Positions 17,258-26,532 are shown, counted from the first letter of the stretch. The stretch is 64,000 nucleotides of DNA from Chryseobacterium viscerum (GCF_002899945.2 NZ_PPEG02000007.1:248001-312000), one strand, 5' to 3'. Translations and numbers: made by a program. The notes: generated from the letters alone by a model not told the origin.

Positions 17258-17273
17258 TTGTTCATCGATATTT

Positions 17274-17972
17274 ATGGAAGATTTCAATAGCTGGAAGGAT
17301 TTATTAAACCCTGAGTTTTATATTAAAATGGGAGGGTTTTGGCTTATTTTATTCATTGTTTTTGCTGAAACAGGCCTTTTTGTAGGGTTTTTCCTACCTG
17401 GAGACTCACTTTTATTCGTTTCCGGGATTTATGCCGTTGAAATTATTAAAGAGACTTTTGGTTCTACAGGAAGCGATTTCTTAGATACCACTATTTTGGC
17501 TTCAGGAGTAGCTCTTGCTGCTATTATAGGAAATGAAGTAGGATATTATTTCGGAAGAAAAGCAGGACCTGCTTTATATAAAAGACCAGATTCAATGCTT
17601 TTCAAGAAAAAATACCTTTATCAGGCTCACGATTTCTTTGAAAAACATGGGGCATTAGCCATTATTATGGCAAGATTCCTACCTGTTGTGAGAACTTTTA
17701 CACCCATTGTTGCAGGAATTGTGAGGATGGATAAAAAAGAGTTTTTAAGAGATAATGTTATCGGTGCGGTATTATGGTCATTTATCTTGATTTTTGCAGG
17801 ACATTATCTTGACAAATTGTTTATGGAGCAGTTTGGAATCAACTTAAAACAAAAACTGGAATACATCATTATTGTAATCGTATTGGTGACTACACTTCCG
17901 GTTATCTTCAAGTTTGTTTTTGGAAAAAAAGAAGATCTTTCTAAAAAATATGAAGACCAGGATTTTAAATAA
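17274..17972 (+). CDS. DedA (VTT domain) family membrane protein
   Basis: 232-residue inner-membrane protein with the DedA/VTT signature: 'FLPGDSLLF' near residue 41, 'GRKAGPALYKR' near 96 and 'ARFLPVVRTFTPIVAGI' near 136-152. Several hydrophobic segments follow the usual DedA layout. Family members act in lipid recycling, including undecaprenyl phosphate or phosphatidylethanolamine flipping. The position alone, between prfB and a repeat element, does not say which lipid this one moves. Confidence 0.92.
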   Translation: MEDFNSWKDLLNPEFYIKMGGFWLILFIVFAETGLFVGFFLPGDSLLFVSGIYAVEIIKETFGSTGSDFLDTTILASGVALAAIIGNEVGYYFGRKAGPALYKRPDSMLFKKKYLYQAHDFFEKHGALAIIMARFLPVVRTFTPIVAGIVRMDKKEFLRDNVIGAVLWSFILIFAGHYLDKLFMEQFGINLKQKLEYIIIVIVLVTTLPVIFKFVFGKKEDLSKKYEDQDFK

Positions 17973-17996
17973 ATAAAAATTCAATCAAAAATATAG

Positions 17997-18027
17997 AGCC
18001 GTCTCAGTAGTGAGATGGCTTTTTTTA
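17997..18027 (+). terminator. dedA terminator
   Basis: Stem AGCCGTCTCA / TGAGATGGCT (one G-T pair), 4-nt loop, then TTTTTTT, 25 bp past the stop. The core GTCTCA/TGAGA is shared with the alaS terminator, which also precedes a copy of the dispersed repeat. Confidence 0.8.
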
Positions 18028-18050
18028 TTGCTTATTGAATGGGCTTTTTC

Positions 18051-18263
18051 TTTAATGCAAAGATTAAATCTCAATATTTTATATTTCAGGAGGCAAAGAT
18101 GTGAATCAATGAAATTGATTCTTACTAAGCGTAAGTGTAATATCCATACTTCTTACAGATTACACAGGCTTTTCCACAAACATCTGCTTAATCTGTGAAA
18201 TCAGCGGGAGATTAAAATAATTTCGGAAAGCTATATAATAACCAAATAGCTTCATCAGTGACA
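18051..18263 (+). repeat. Dispersed intergenic repeat, copy B
   Basis: Matches copy A (3846-4057, opposite strand) over its whole length. The short open frame here is not conserved in copy A, so it is not a gene. The most constant part is around 18190-18240 (ATCAGCGGGAGATTAAAATA followed by GGAAAGCTATATAATA). Confidence 0.85.
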
Positions 18264-18350
18264 CAGTCACTATCCCTTAGCTCTCTTAAGCTAAAACGTT
18301 TGATGATCTATCCTTTGCGTTTAATAATAAAAAAAAATCTTATGAAAACT

Positions 18351-19220
18351 CTATTTTTTAATCCATTCTAGAATGTTAGGATAAATAATGCTGTCTCTTT
18401 TTCTTTTACTGAAGAACCTTGGAGCATGTCCTGCGCCTTTCATAAAGACAAATTTGTGAGGAACATTCAGGTGGGTAAGCGCAGAGTCCATGGCTATTCC
18501 CTGATGCTGATTAACGAGAAAATCATTGTTTCCCTGAAATAGCAGGGTAGGAACATTCGTGATATTGGCAATAGGACTGGCTTCTTTAAAGGCTTCAGAG
18601 ATATTTTTTCTTTCAAATTTAGTCCCTACAACCTTTTGAAACGTAGAAGAAGTATATTTTGAATAAAAAGATTTTAGATATTCAGAACTGAAAAAATCGG
18701 TAGGTCCACTTAGAGAAATGATTTTTTTGATCTGTTCAGGATGCTGATATCCGTAGAGTAGAGCAAGATGTGCACCGGCACTTTCTCCCAAAAGAATATA
18801 ATTGTTAGACTGAAGTTCTGCCTTTTCCGATAAAGAATTGAATTTCTCAATGACCAGACCAATATCCTCAAGCTGTTGTTTGTAAGTGATTTTTTTCTTG
18901 GTGGAAACCAATCGGTAATTCATGCTGATGCTCGGAATCCTGTTATTAAAAAGCATTTTCTGAACCTGGATCATATGCTCTTTTTTACCGAGAGTCCAAG
19001 CTCCGCCATGTACAATAACAACTACAGGAGCATCTTGTGGGTAATCCTTGGGAAGAAAGACATCCATTTTCTGTCTTTTGTGTTCACCATATTTTAAATT
19101 GTAAATTTTCTGCTGTCCTCCGGGACCTACCCAAACTCTGAATTTCGTATTGCAGGATTGCAGGAGAAAACCAATGCATCCCATGACGAAAAAATGATAC
19201 CGGAGAATGAACTTTTTCAT
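18351..19220 (-). CDS. Alpha/beta hydrolase lipoprotein (carboxylesterase type)
   Basis: 289 residues with a lipoprotein signal (LLQSC, Cys23). The esterase/lipase features are an oxyanion-hole motif HGGAW (71-75), a nucleophile elbow GESAG with Ser147, a likely acid Asp233 and a catalytic His265 in GAGHAP. It resembles the hormone-sensitive-lipase or BD-FAE type of esterase and should act at the cell envelope on a small ester. It lies 38 bp behind the serine hydrolase gene on the same strand, so the two may be cotranscribed. Confidence 0.87.
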   Translation of the reverse strand: MKKFILRYHFFVMGCIGFLLQSCNTKFRVWVGPGGQQKIYNLKYGEHKRQKMDVFLPKDYPQDAPVVVIVHGGAWTLGKKEHMIQVQKMLFNNRIPSISMNYRLVSTKKKITYKQQLEDIGLVIEKFNSLSEKAELQSNNYILLGESAGAHLALLYGYQHPEQIKKIISLSGPTDFFSSEYLKSFYSKYTSSTFQKVVGTKFERKNISEAFKEASPIANITNVPTLLFQGNNDFLVNQHQGIAMDSALTHLNVPHKFVFMKGAGHAPRFFSKRKRDSIIYPNILEWIKK

Positions 19221-19258
19221 TAATTAAATTTACAAAAAAATCTATTGATTATGAAGGA

Positions 19259-20647
19259 TTAAAGTCTTTCTGCTGTCTTTGATGAAAGTCCTTTTTTAAT
19301 GGTAATAACGTCCTTTTCTCCTTTCTTAAAAATAAAAGAAATCTCGGTGTCATCATCCTGAAGGAAAAATACATCCTCTTTTTCAGCCAGCATTCTTACC
19401 TTAGGATCTTTATTGTTCTGAATAAAAAGCTGACCGTTTTCGTACAGAATATGAATAATGCTATCATCAGAAAGCTTATAATCACCCGCATATTTTTTGA
19501 GAACATCAGCACTTAGCGTTGTTTCTTTTTTCGGTTGTGGAAGAGTGTAAGGCTGTCCTAAAAGTGCTGCTAAAATAGTATTTCCAGCTTTCTCCAATTT
19601 TTTACTTGTGATATTGTTCAAAAGGATAATACAAAGATCATCCTCAGGAAGCATGGCAAAATAACTTGTGGAACCCTCTATATTTCCGCCATGGTTAATG
19701 AGTTTTTTTCCATAAAGATCATCAATGAACCAACCATAGCCGTAGCCGCTCAAATAAGGTGTGGTCGCTTTTTTAAACGCTTCTTTGGAAACAATTTTAT
19801 AATCCCTCAATCCTAAATAATAATTGTACAGGTCTTCAGCGGTACTGTAGATCTGTCCTGCAGGACCGGTTAATGTAGAATTCCAGACTTCTGTTTTTTC
19901 CTGTCTTGTTTTTGAAATATAAGAATAAGGAACCGTTTTGTAAGGACTTTTCAGAGCCATGTAGTTAAAGCCGGTATGAGTCATCTTGAGAGGATTTAAG
20001 ATGATTTTTCTTACAGCATTTTCATAAGAAAGCCCCGTTATTTTTTCAATGATGAGTCCCAGTACAATATACCCCGAATTGGTATACGAAAATTGAGTGC
20101 CGGGCTCAAAATCCAGCGGTTCATTCTTAAAAAAAGAAAGTTCTTTATTTTTGGCTATGGCTTTTCCGGTGTGAAGCAGACTGAAATACTCCTTATTTCG
20201 TAATACTTCATAAATTCCCGAAGTATGGGTAAGGAGATGTTCTATAGTGATTTCATTTCCTCTTGGATAATCTGCAATAAACTTTGAAATAGGATCTTTA
20301 AAAGAAAGTTTTCCTTCTTCACTTAGTTTTACAATGACCAGGGCAGTGAAAGACTTGGTTAAAGAAGCAATCTGATAAATACTTTTATCCTGATTGTGTA
20401 TATTTTTCTCTGCATTTTGCCAGCCATATGATCTTTCAAAAATATTCTTATTCTGATAATGGATTAAAGCTGTTCCGTTAAATTTATTAATACCCTCAAA
20501 TGCTTTTATAATACGGTCTATTTCTTCTTTTTTCTTTTCCTGATTAAAGTTGTTGAGACTCGTTGGAGTCTGAGCTTTTAAAGTAAAACAGATTGTACTG
20601 AACAGACAAAATAAACATCCTAAAGTTAAAATATGAAATTGACGCAT
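19259..20647 (-). CDS. Serine hydrolase of the class C beta-lactamase family
   Basis: 462-residue exported protein with a signal peptide (cleavage near residue 25). It carries the SxxK nucleophile motif SLTK (95-98), the YxN motif YTN (188-190) and HGG (319-321) in place of KTG, which is typical of esterase or peptidase members rather than true beta-lactamases. A lipocalin-like C-terminal extension (about 375-462) follows. Substrate unknown; a D-aminopeptidase or esterase role is possible. Confidence 0.88.
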   Translation of the reverse strand: MRQFHILTLGCLFCLFSTICFTLKAQTPTSLNNFNQEKKKEEIDRIIKAFEGINKFNGTALIHYQNKNIFERSYGWQNAEKNIHNQDKSIYQIASLTKSFTALVIVKLSEEGKLSFKDPISKFIADYPRGNEITIEHLLTHTSGIYEVLRNKEYFSLLHTGKAIAKNKELSFFKNEPLDFEPGTQFSYTNSGYIVLGLIIEKITGLSYENAVRKIILNPLKMTHTGFNYMALKSPYKTVPYSYISKTRQEKTEVWNSTLTGPAGQIYSTAEDLYNYYLGLRDYKIVSKEAFKKATTPYLSGYGYGWFIDDLYGKKLINHGGNIEGSTSYFAMLPEDDLCIILLNNITSKKLEKAGNTILAALLGQPYTLPQPKKETTLSADVLKKYAGDYKLSDDSIIHILYENGQLFIQNNKDPKVRMLAEKEDVFFLQDDDTEISFIFKKGEKDVITIKKGLSSKTAERL

Positions 20648-20690
20648 AGTATCAGGTTTTAAAAAACGGGTAAATTAAGCAGATTTTTGT

Positions 20691-21176
20691 TTATATTGAT
20701 AATAGATTTTCAGCATAGCGGCTCAAAGAATTATTGTATCTGGGCAAATGTTTTGATATTGCTTTCAAAGCTATAGATAGCGCTTCTTTATCCTCTCCCG
20801 CTGAAGAAAGGGATAATGCTAAAAAAGAATCTACTGCATCATTCAATTCATCCGAATAATTGGCTTTCTCTTCTCTTAAAATACGAATGCTCTCTTCTAT
20901 TTTTCCATTATTCCTTAAGGTACTTGCCAGTTGGATTCTTGCTCTTCTTCTTCGCAACCCGGTGAGTCCCTTATCTAATGCGGATCTGTACAAAGGTTCC
21001 GCTTCTTTTTCATGCCCGGTGGAATCAAAAGCACAGGCTCTTTCAAAATCAGCAATCGCTTGCGAATTTGGGCGTAATTCGACATGATTTTTAATTTGCT
21101 GAATAAACTCTTCATTGCTTATTATTCCAAGCTTCAGCCAGATACTTTGTAATTGAATTTCCCAGTTTTCGTCCAT
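20691..21176 (-). CDS. Tetratricopeptide repeat protein (TPR_5 type)
   Basis: 161 residues, soluble, made of helix pairs. 'ADFERACAFDSTGHEKEAEPLYRSALDKGL' and the following 'RARIQLASTLRNNGKIEESIRILRE' are consecutive TPR units. The match is to the small bacterial TPR_5 family. It likely binds a partner protein. It lies 43 bp upstream of the serine hydrolase on the same strand; whether they are linked is unknown. Confidence 0.75.
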   Translation of the reverse strand: MDENWEIQLQSIWLKLGIISNEEFIQQIKNHVELRPNSQAIADFERACAFDSTGHEKEAEPLYRSALDKGLTGLRRRRARIQLASTLRNNGKIEESIRILREEKANYSDELNDAVDSFLALSLSSAGEDKEALSIALKAISKHLPRYNNSLSRYAENLLSI

Positions 21177-21289
21177 CGATTAGATTTTAAACAAAGATAT
21201 AAAATATTGAAAGTGAAGTATTCCTTTATTATTCTCATAATTCTTAAAATTATTGTACTCTTATGAATCAGAAAACGGAATTAAATATT

Positions 21290-21297
21290 TATTTTTG
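21290..21297 (+). promoter_or_regulatory. -7 element of the DUF808 gene
   Basis: TATTTTTG matches TAnnTTTG and lies 35 nt before the ATG. No good -33 element is seen. Confidence 0.35.
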
Positions 21298-21331
21298 CTG
21301 AACTTAACAAAGATTAAAAAATTATTAAAAT

Positions 21332-22216
21332 ATGGCATCAGGCTTTTTTGCAATTTTGGATGATATTGCCGCATTGATGGATGATGTAGCGGTTACGAGT
21401 AAGATTGCTACCCAAAAGACAGCAGGTATTTTAGGAGACGACCTGGCTGTAAATGCAGAAAAAGCCACTGGCTTTCTTTCTTCAAGGGAAATTCCGGTTT
21501 TATGGGCAATTACAAAAGGTTCTTTTATCAACAAACTGATCATTCTGCCTATCGTTTTTTTACTTAATTGGTTGTATGCTCCGGCTATTAATTATGTATT
21601 GATTCTTGGAGGATTCTATCTGGCTTTTGAAGGCGTTGAAAAAGTAATAGAATTCCTTTTTCACCGTGACAAAAAGGGTCATGAAGTTATAGAAGAAATT
21701 GAAGAAGACAAAAAAAGTTCTGAACAAATTGAAAAAGAGAAAGTAAAATCGGCAATTACAACTGATTTTATTTTATCAATCGAGATCGTTATTATTGCTT
21801 TAGGAACCGTATTGGAAGAAAGCCATCCTTTCATTACGCAGATTTTAGTAACGAGCTTAGTTGCATTTATCGCTACGGTTGGAGTTTATGGAATTGTAGC
21901 TTTGATCGTGAGAATGGATGATGCAGGGTTTAAATTAATAAAGAAAAGTAACGATAAAGGTTTTTTCGGGAGGCTTGGACATCTATTAGTGAAGGCTTTA
22001 CCTATTGTTATTAAAATATTAGGAGTCGTAGGGACAATTGCTTTAATAATGGTTGCTGGTGGAATTTTTCTACATAGGATTGAATTTTTCCATGGCATAT
22101 TTCCAACCTGGCCAGATGTTTTGAAAGAGCTTACGCTTGGTGTTGTTGGCGGATTGGTAGCGGTTGCCGTATTTACTGTAGGAAAGGGAATCTATTCTTT
22201 AGCTACGAAAAAATAA
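21332..22216 (+). CDS. DUF808 (YedI-like) membrane protein
   Basis: 294 residues. The start MASGFFAILDDIAALMDDVA and 'TQKTAGILGDDLAVNAEKATGF' are diagnostic of DUF808, the family of E. coli YedI. Several hydrophobic segments (about 66-100, 145-195, 225-255 and 265-290) place it in the inner membrane. A charged stretch (about 110-142) probably faces the cytoplasm. The molecular role of the family is unknown. Confidence 0.9.
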   Translation: MASGFFAILDDIAALMDDVAVTSKIATQKTAGILGDDLAVNAEKATGFLSSREIPVLWAITKGSFINKLIILPIVFLLNWLYAPAINYVLILGGFYLAFEGVEKVIEFLFHRDKKGHEVIEEIEEDKKSSEQIEKEKVKSAITTDFILSIEIVIIALGTVLEESHPFITQILVTSLVAFIATVGVYGIVALIVRMDDAGFKLIKKSNDKGFFGRLGHLLVKALPIVIKILGVVGTIALIMVAGGIFLHRIEFFHGIFPTWPDVLKELTLGVVGGLVAVAVFTVGKGIYSLATKK

Positions 22217-22240
22217 AACAGAATTAGAATTAAATAACCA

Positions 22241-22277
22241 AAAAAATCCTGTGTTCGAAAGAATGCAGGATTTTTTG
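22241..22277 (+). terminator. Terminator behind the DUF808 gene
   Basis: Stem AAAAATCCTG / CAGGATTTTTT with a 14-nt loop, ending in a T run, 25 bp past the stop. Positions 22278-22457 hold nothing else I recognise. Confidence 0.7.
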
Positions 22278-22457
22278 TAATGTGCACTGCCAGGAGATTC
22301 TTATTCTTTATTAGGTTATGTATTGGTGAACATACTTTTCAGAATAGGAGTTGCTGTTTTTCTTATCATTTTCAGAATATTATTTTTTATCATACAGATG
22401 ATTGAAAAAATGGTTGATAAGAATATTTTTATTGACTTGGGTTAATTTATTGTAAGC

Positions 22458-23138
22458 TTATTTTATTTTCAACCCATTTACATAGGCTAATTTAATTGTA
22501 TTAGCTCCGTGAAATTCAGAAGAATTGAGATCGATTTCATTTTCTGTTTTTAGTTTCTCGTAAAGTTTAAGAATATTCCCTTTATAAGGGCAATTGTTTA
22601 CAAAATTATTTAGAAAAACTTCAGCAGTATCTTTTTCAGAAAAACATAAAAGGAAGTCTAAAGGAGAAATAGAATTCTCTGACCATTGATTAAACTTTGT
22701 TCCATTGTTTTTTAGAAATTCGACAGCAATTTCCTTAGAATTAAAAATTTTGAAAATTGGGAGGATGTATTTTTCTATATTTTCTGTGATTTCAATAATT
22801 GATTTTTCATAAGATAATCCTGCTAAATTCCATTCTTTCCAATTATTATACGGAGTTAAATAACCTATCTGATTTCCAAAAATTAATCCCTGAGAATATT
22901 CATTTTTAGTTTGCTCTGTCTGCCATTTCTTTAAAATTTTAGAATAGATAGCAATATGAGGAAGGAACTGAACGGATGAAGAATCATTCCTAAAACTGGA
23001 CTGAAAATAAATCTCAAAATAGATGTCTTTATCAAGGGAAATTTTTTTAAGCCTTTGTCCTTTTTCAAGTGTTTTGAAACCATTGAGTTGAGTGGCAATT
23101 TCATTGCAGGCATTTAAAAATATTGTTCTTGTATCCAT
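22458..23138 (-). CDS. Hypothetical protein, possibly DUF4304-like
   Basis: 226 residues from the ATG at 23138. The frame stays open to a TTG at 23222, but that TTG lies in the loop of the dnaJ terminator, and a good -7 element lies between the two, so I prefer the internal ATG. The N-terminal part ('FLNACNEIATQLNGFKTLEKGQRLKK' followed by 'DIYFEIYFQSSF') has the look of DUF4304, a family found near toxin-immunity genes; this is tentative. With the longer start the protein would gain a membrane anchor. No function is assigned. Confidence 0.6.
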   Translation of the reverse strand: MDTRTIFLNACNEIATQLNGFKTLEKGQRLKKISLDKDIYFEIYFQSSFRNDSSSVQFLPHIAIYSKILKKWQTEQTKNEYSQGLIFGNQIGYLTPYNNWKEWNLAGLSYEKSIIEITENIEKYILPIFKIFNSKEIAVEFLKNNGTKFNQWSENSISPLDFLLCFSEKDTAEVFLNNFVNNCPYKGNILKLYEKLKTENEIDLNSSEFHGANTIKLAYVNGLKIK

Positions 23139-23177
23139 TTGTTTCTGATAATATTTTGAATAAATCCAATTGAGGAG

Positions 23178-23185
23178 CAAAAATA
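23178..23185 (-). promoter_or_regulatory. Candidate promoter of the hypothetical gene
   Basis: On the minus strand TATTTTTG lies about 40 nt before the ATG at 23138, with TTTG some 15 nt upstream of it, slightly short for the consensus spacing. Confidence 0.35.
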
Positions 23186-23206
23186 AAAAAAATAAAAGAG
23201 CAAAAA

Positions 23207-23230
23207 AAAGAGACTTAAACAAGTCTCTTT
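23207..23230 (-). terminator. dnaJ terminator
   Basis: A perfect 10-bp stem AAAGAGACTT / AAGTCTCTTT with a 4-nt loop, followed on the minus strand by a long T run. It starts 7 bp past the dnaJ stop. Confidence 0.8.
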
Positions 23231-23236
23231 TATATA

Positions 23237-24355
23237 TTAATTGAATAAATCTTTCACTTTATCAAAAAAAGTTTTTTCCTTTCCGGATGGTTCTGCAACC
23301 ATTTCTCCGCTGGACATCTGCTTTTCAAAGAAATCTTTCTGCTCTTTGGTAAGCTTCTGTGGCGTCCATACATTGATGTGGATGAACATATCTCCTTTTC
23401 CATAGCTGTCGATACTTGGAAGTCCTTTTCCAGCTAATCTTAGGATCTTTCCGGATTGAGTTCCCGGATCAACGGTGATTTTTACTTTTCCGCCCACAGT
23501 AGGAATTTCTTTTTTAGTTCCTAAAGCAGCTTCAGCAAATGAAACATACAGTTCCTGATGTAGATTATCACCCTCTCTTTTGATCGTTTGATCTACTTCT
23601 TCTTCAATAATCACCAATAAGTCACCCGGAATTCCGCCAAAAGGAGCATCATTTCCTTTTCCTCTTACATTAAGCTGAATACCATCTCTAGCTCCAGCAG
23701 GAATGTTGATGGTGATTTCCTCTTCCTCTTTTATAAGCCCCTGTGCATTGGCTCCTGCAGGAATTTTATCAGCAACCTTTCCGATTCCCTGGCAGGTACC
23801 ACAAGTAGTTTGTGTCTGCATTTGGCCAAACATCGTGTTCATTACTTTAAGCTGAACACCGGAACCATTACAGGTAGGGCATATTTTTGATGTGGCACCT
23901 TCTGCCATCATCATTTTTTTTACTTTAATGGTTTTTTGAGTTCCGTTTACCATTTCCTCAAGGTTCAGCTTGATTCTGATTCTTAAATTAGAACCTTTCA
24001 CCTGCTGACGGCCACCGCCGCCACCGCCGAATCCTCCGAAACCACCACCGAAAATATCTCCAAACTGGCTGAAAATATCTTCCATGTTCATTCCGCCTCC
24101 GAAGCCACCGCCTCCGTAACCGCCGTTTCCACCTACTCCGGCATGACCGAACTGGTCGAATCTGGCACGTTTCTGATCGTCGCTTAGAACTTCGTAAGCT
24201 TCAGCAGCTTCTTTAAATTTTTCTTCAGCCTCTTTATCACCGGGATTTTTATCCGGGTGAAATTTGATAGCCATTTTACGGTATGCTTTTTTTATTTCGT
24301 CGGCCGATGCAGATTTGCTGATCTCAAGAACCTCGTAATAATCTCTTTTTGACAT
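23237..24355 (-). CDS. dnaJ: Molecular chaperone DnaJ
   Basis: 372-residue Hsp40 co-chaperone that stimulates DnaK. An N-terminal J domain (1-70) carries HPD at 33-35. A G/F-rich linker (about 75-120) follows, then the zinc region, then two C-terminal substrate-binding domains. Only two CxxCxGxG motifs are present (CPTCNGSG and CGTCQGIG, near 163 and 189) instead of four, leaving one zinc site. To my knowledge this reduced form is usual in Flavobacteriia, so it is not a local deletion. It lies 100 bp behind grpE on the same strand. Confidence 0.97.
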   Translation of the reverse strand: MSKRDYYEVLEISKSASADEIKKAYRKMAIKFHPDKNPGDKEAEEKFKEAAEAYEVLSDDQKRARFDQFGHAGVGGNGGYGGGGFGGGMNMEDIFSQFGDIFGGGFGGFGGGGGGRQQVKGSNLRIRIKLNLEEMVNGTQKTIKVKKMMMAEGATSKICPTCNGSGVQLKVMNTMFGQMQTQTTCGTCQGIGKVADKIPAGANAQGLIKEEEEITINIPAGARDGIQLNVRGKGNDAPFGGIPGDLLVIIEEEVDQTIKREGDNLHQELYVSFAEAALGTKKEIPTVGGKVKITVDPGTQSGKILRLAGKGLPSIDSYGKGDMFIHINVWTPQKLTKEQKDFFEKQMSSGEMVAEPSGKEKTFFDKVKDLFN

Positions 24356-24456
24356 GACAATTTTATAATTGATTGTTGATAAATGATAAAAGATATTTTA
24401 AAGCTAATAAGTGAAATATTCATCCATTATCACTCATCATTTATCATTTATTAATT

Positions 24457-24993
24457 TTAATTTCCTGTTACTACTTTTGCAAAACGGATTACTTTATCAC
24501 CTAAAGTGTATCCTGTTTCAATAACATCTACGATTTTTCCCTTCAAATCTTCTGATGGAGCAGGGATCTGAGTAATCGCCTCATGGAAATCAACATTAAA
24601 GCTGTCACCAGCCTTTACTTCCATTGTTTGTAAGCCTTTTTCAGTAAGTTTATTTTTGAATTTCTGATAGATCAGTTCTACACCTTGAAGGTCAGCAGGA
24701 TTTCCGTTTTTAGCGATTTCTTTTAATGCTCTTTCAAAATCATCTAAAACTCCTAACATTGAAACCATCATTTCCTGGTTAGCGTACTGGAAGAATTCCA
24801 TCTTCTCCTTACTCGTTCTTTTTTTATAGTTTTCGAATTCAGCATATAATCTGATGTAACGGTCTTTTTCTTCTGCCAAAAGTTCTTCTGGAGAAGGAGC
24901 AACTGTCACATTGTCCTGAGATGCTGCTTCGTTTTGAACATTGTTTTCTTCCTGATTATTGATGCTTTCTTCGTTAATATCCTTGTTTTCCAT
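24457..24993 (-). CDS. grpE: Nucleotide exchange factor GrpE
   Basis: 178-residue homodimeric exchange factor for DnaK. An acidic, Asn/Gln-rich N-terminus (1-30) leads to a long helix (about 35-100) and the C-terminal beta domain, with the signature 'VDFHEAITQIPAPSEDLKGKIVDVIETGYTLGDKVIRFAKV'. It is first in the grpE-dnaJ unit. The gap to dnaJ contains an imperfect inverted repeat (ATAAATGATAAA near 24380 and TTTATCATTTAT near 24440) that may fold in the mRNA. Confidence 0.97.
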   Translation of the reverse strand: MENKDINEESINNQEENNVQNEAASQDNVTVAPSPEELLAEEKDRYIRLYAEFENYKKRTSKEKMEFFQYANQEMMVSMLGVLDDFERALKEIAKNGNPADLQGVELIYQKFKNKLTEKGLQTMEVKAGDSFNVDFHEAITQIPAPSEDLKGKIVDVIETGYTLGDKVIRFAKVVTGN

Positions 24994-25034
24994 AATTCAA
25001 TATTTATTTACTGATTGTTTCACAAAGAGCCTGC

Positions 25035-25042
25035 CAAATCTA
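25035..25042 (-). promoter_or_regulatory. -7 element of grpE-dnaJ
   Basis: On the minus strand TAGATTTG matches TAnnTTTG, about 42 nt before the grpE start. No CIRCE element is visible. Confidence 0.35.
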
Positions 25043-25191
25043 AAATCAGGACATTAAGGCAGAAAAATAATGAGTAGGTAAGGGGCATTTTGAAACTTAA
25101 ATAGGTCAATGCGCCCACCCTTGTAAATTAAAGGAGTTTATCGTTTGATTATTGATATTGTGAAACAAAATTGACTATTGACAGCTCTAGG

Positions 25192-26529
25192 CTATTGTTC
25201 TCCTGCAAACGTTTGATATAAGAGATATAGATTCAAAATAATGATAATAATGGAAATAACCCATACACAGATTTTAAGGAATGGCTTATTGACAAATTCA
25301 CCCATTTTGGCTTTATCATTGGTAAACATCACCAGTGGAACAACCGCAAAACTCAACTGCATAGAAAGAATTACCTGGCTTAAAACCAACAGATCAGTTG
25401 TTCCCTTCTCTCCGTAAAGAATAGCAACAATAAGTGCAGGAATTACAGCAATAAGTCTTGTAATAAGTCTTCGCAGCCATGGTTTTAATCTGATATTTAA
25501 AAATCCTTCCATTACAATCTGCCCTGCAAGCGTTCCTGTCAATGTTGAATTTTGTCCGGAGGCTAATAGAGCAATTGCAAACGCAATACTTGCCATGGAA
25601 GCTCCCAAAATAGGAGTCAACATTTTATAGGCATCATGAATGTCTGCAACATGTTCATTACCCGTTGTATGGAATGTAGCTGCTGCGAGAATAAGTATGG
25701 CAGCATTGATGAAAAATGCCAGCATCAGTGAAACGGTACTGTCTAAAGTAGCAAATTTAATTGCCTCCTTTTTCCCTTCAGTATCTCGGGTGTAATCTCT
25801 TGTCTGTACAATACTGCTGTGAAGATAAAGGTTGTGGGGCATGACTGTAGCTCCTAAAATCCCAATAGCAATATAAAGCATGGCCGGATTTGTAATGATT
25901 TCCTTTTGAGGTACCAATCCTCCCAGAATTTCGTTGAAAGCAGGTTGGGAGATCACAATTTCATAAATGAAACAGGCTAGAATAATGAATATAAGTCCAC
26001 CTACAATACTTTCAATCCATCGGAAACCTTTGGACTGAAGCAAGAGGATAATTAAGACATCAACTGTTGTGATGACAATTCCCCAGGTCAGCGGAATATG
26101 AAATAATAGGTTTAAGGCAATAGCAGAACCAATGACCTCGGCGAGATCACAGGCGGCAATGGCTATTTCACAGAACACCCAAAGAATAAAATTAGTAGTA
26201 GGGCTGAAGTGATCCCTACAGGCCTGTGCAAGATCTCTTTCTGCTACAACACCTAGTTTTACAGATAAATGCTGTAAAACCATTGCGAAAATATTGGAGA
26301 TAAGAATAACTGAAAGTAGGGTATATCCAAATTGAGCTCCCCCAGCAATATCCGTAGCCCAGTTTCCCGGGTCCATATATCCTACCGCAATCATCAGTCC
26401 CGGTCCTGCAAACGCAAGATACTTCCTCCAAAAACTTGCATTTTTAGGTACTTTGATAGATGAATAAACCTCTGATAAGGAGTGAGATGTTTTATCTTTT
26501 CGCCAGGCGCCTTTTATATTGAAATTCAT
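25192..26529 (-). CDS. mntH: Nramp-family divalent metal transporter MntH
   Basis: 445-residue proton-coupled importer of manganese and related metals in the inner membrane. Helix 1 has the metal-binding motif DPGNWATD (about 57-64), and helix 6 has MPHNLYLHSS (about 228-237). About eleven hydrophobic segments are visible, as expected. A promoter and a palindrome resembling a DtxR/MntR-type site lie directly upstream. It stands alone between terminators. Confidence 0.95.
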   Translation of the reverse strand: MNFNIKGAWRKDKTSHSLSEVYSSIKVPKNASFWRKYLAFAGPGLMIAVGYMDPGNWATDIAGGAQFGYTLLSVILISNIFAMVLQHLSVKLGVVAERDLAQACRDHFSPTTNFILWVFCEIAIAACDLAEVIGSAIALNLLFHIPLTWGIVITTVDVLIILLLQSKGFRWIESIVGGLIFIILACFIYEIVISQPAFNEILGGLVPQKEIITNPAMLYIAIGILGATVMPHNLYLHSSIVQTRDYTRDTEGKKEAIKFATLDSTVSLMLAFFINAAILILAAATFHTTGNEHVADIHDAYKMLTPILGASMASIAFAIALLASGQNSTLTGTLAGQIVMEGFLNIRLKPWLRRLITRLIAVIPALIVAILYGEKGTTDLLVLSQVILSMQLSFAVVPLVMFTNDKAKMGEFVNKPFLKICVWVISIIIIILNLYLLYQTFAGEQ

Positions 26530-26532
26530 AAA

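Noticed and set aside
18010..18198. 62-codon open frame behind dedA
   Set aside because: It lies in the dispersed repeat, and the frame is not kept in copy A.
19259..20647. Beta-lactam resistance gene
   Set aside because: SxxK and YxN are present but HGG replaces KTG and a C-terminal extension is added, which fits esterase or peptidase members better; the same applies to 41430-42515.
23237..24355. DnaJ zinc-region deletion as a local mutation
   Set aside because: Two CxxCxGxG motifs instead of four is, as far as I recall, normal for Flavobacteriia DnaJ.
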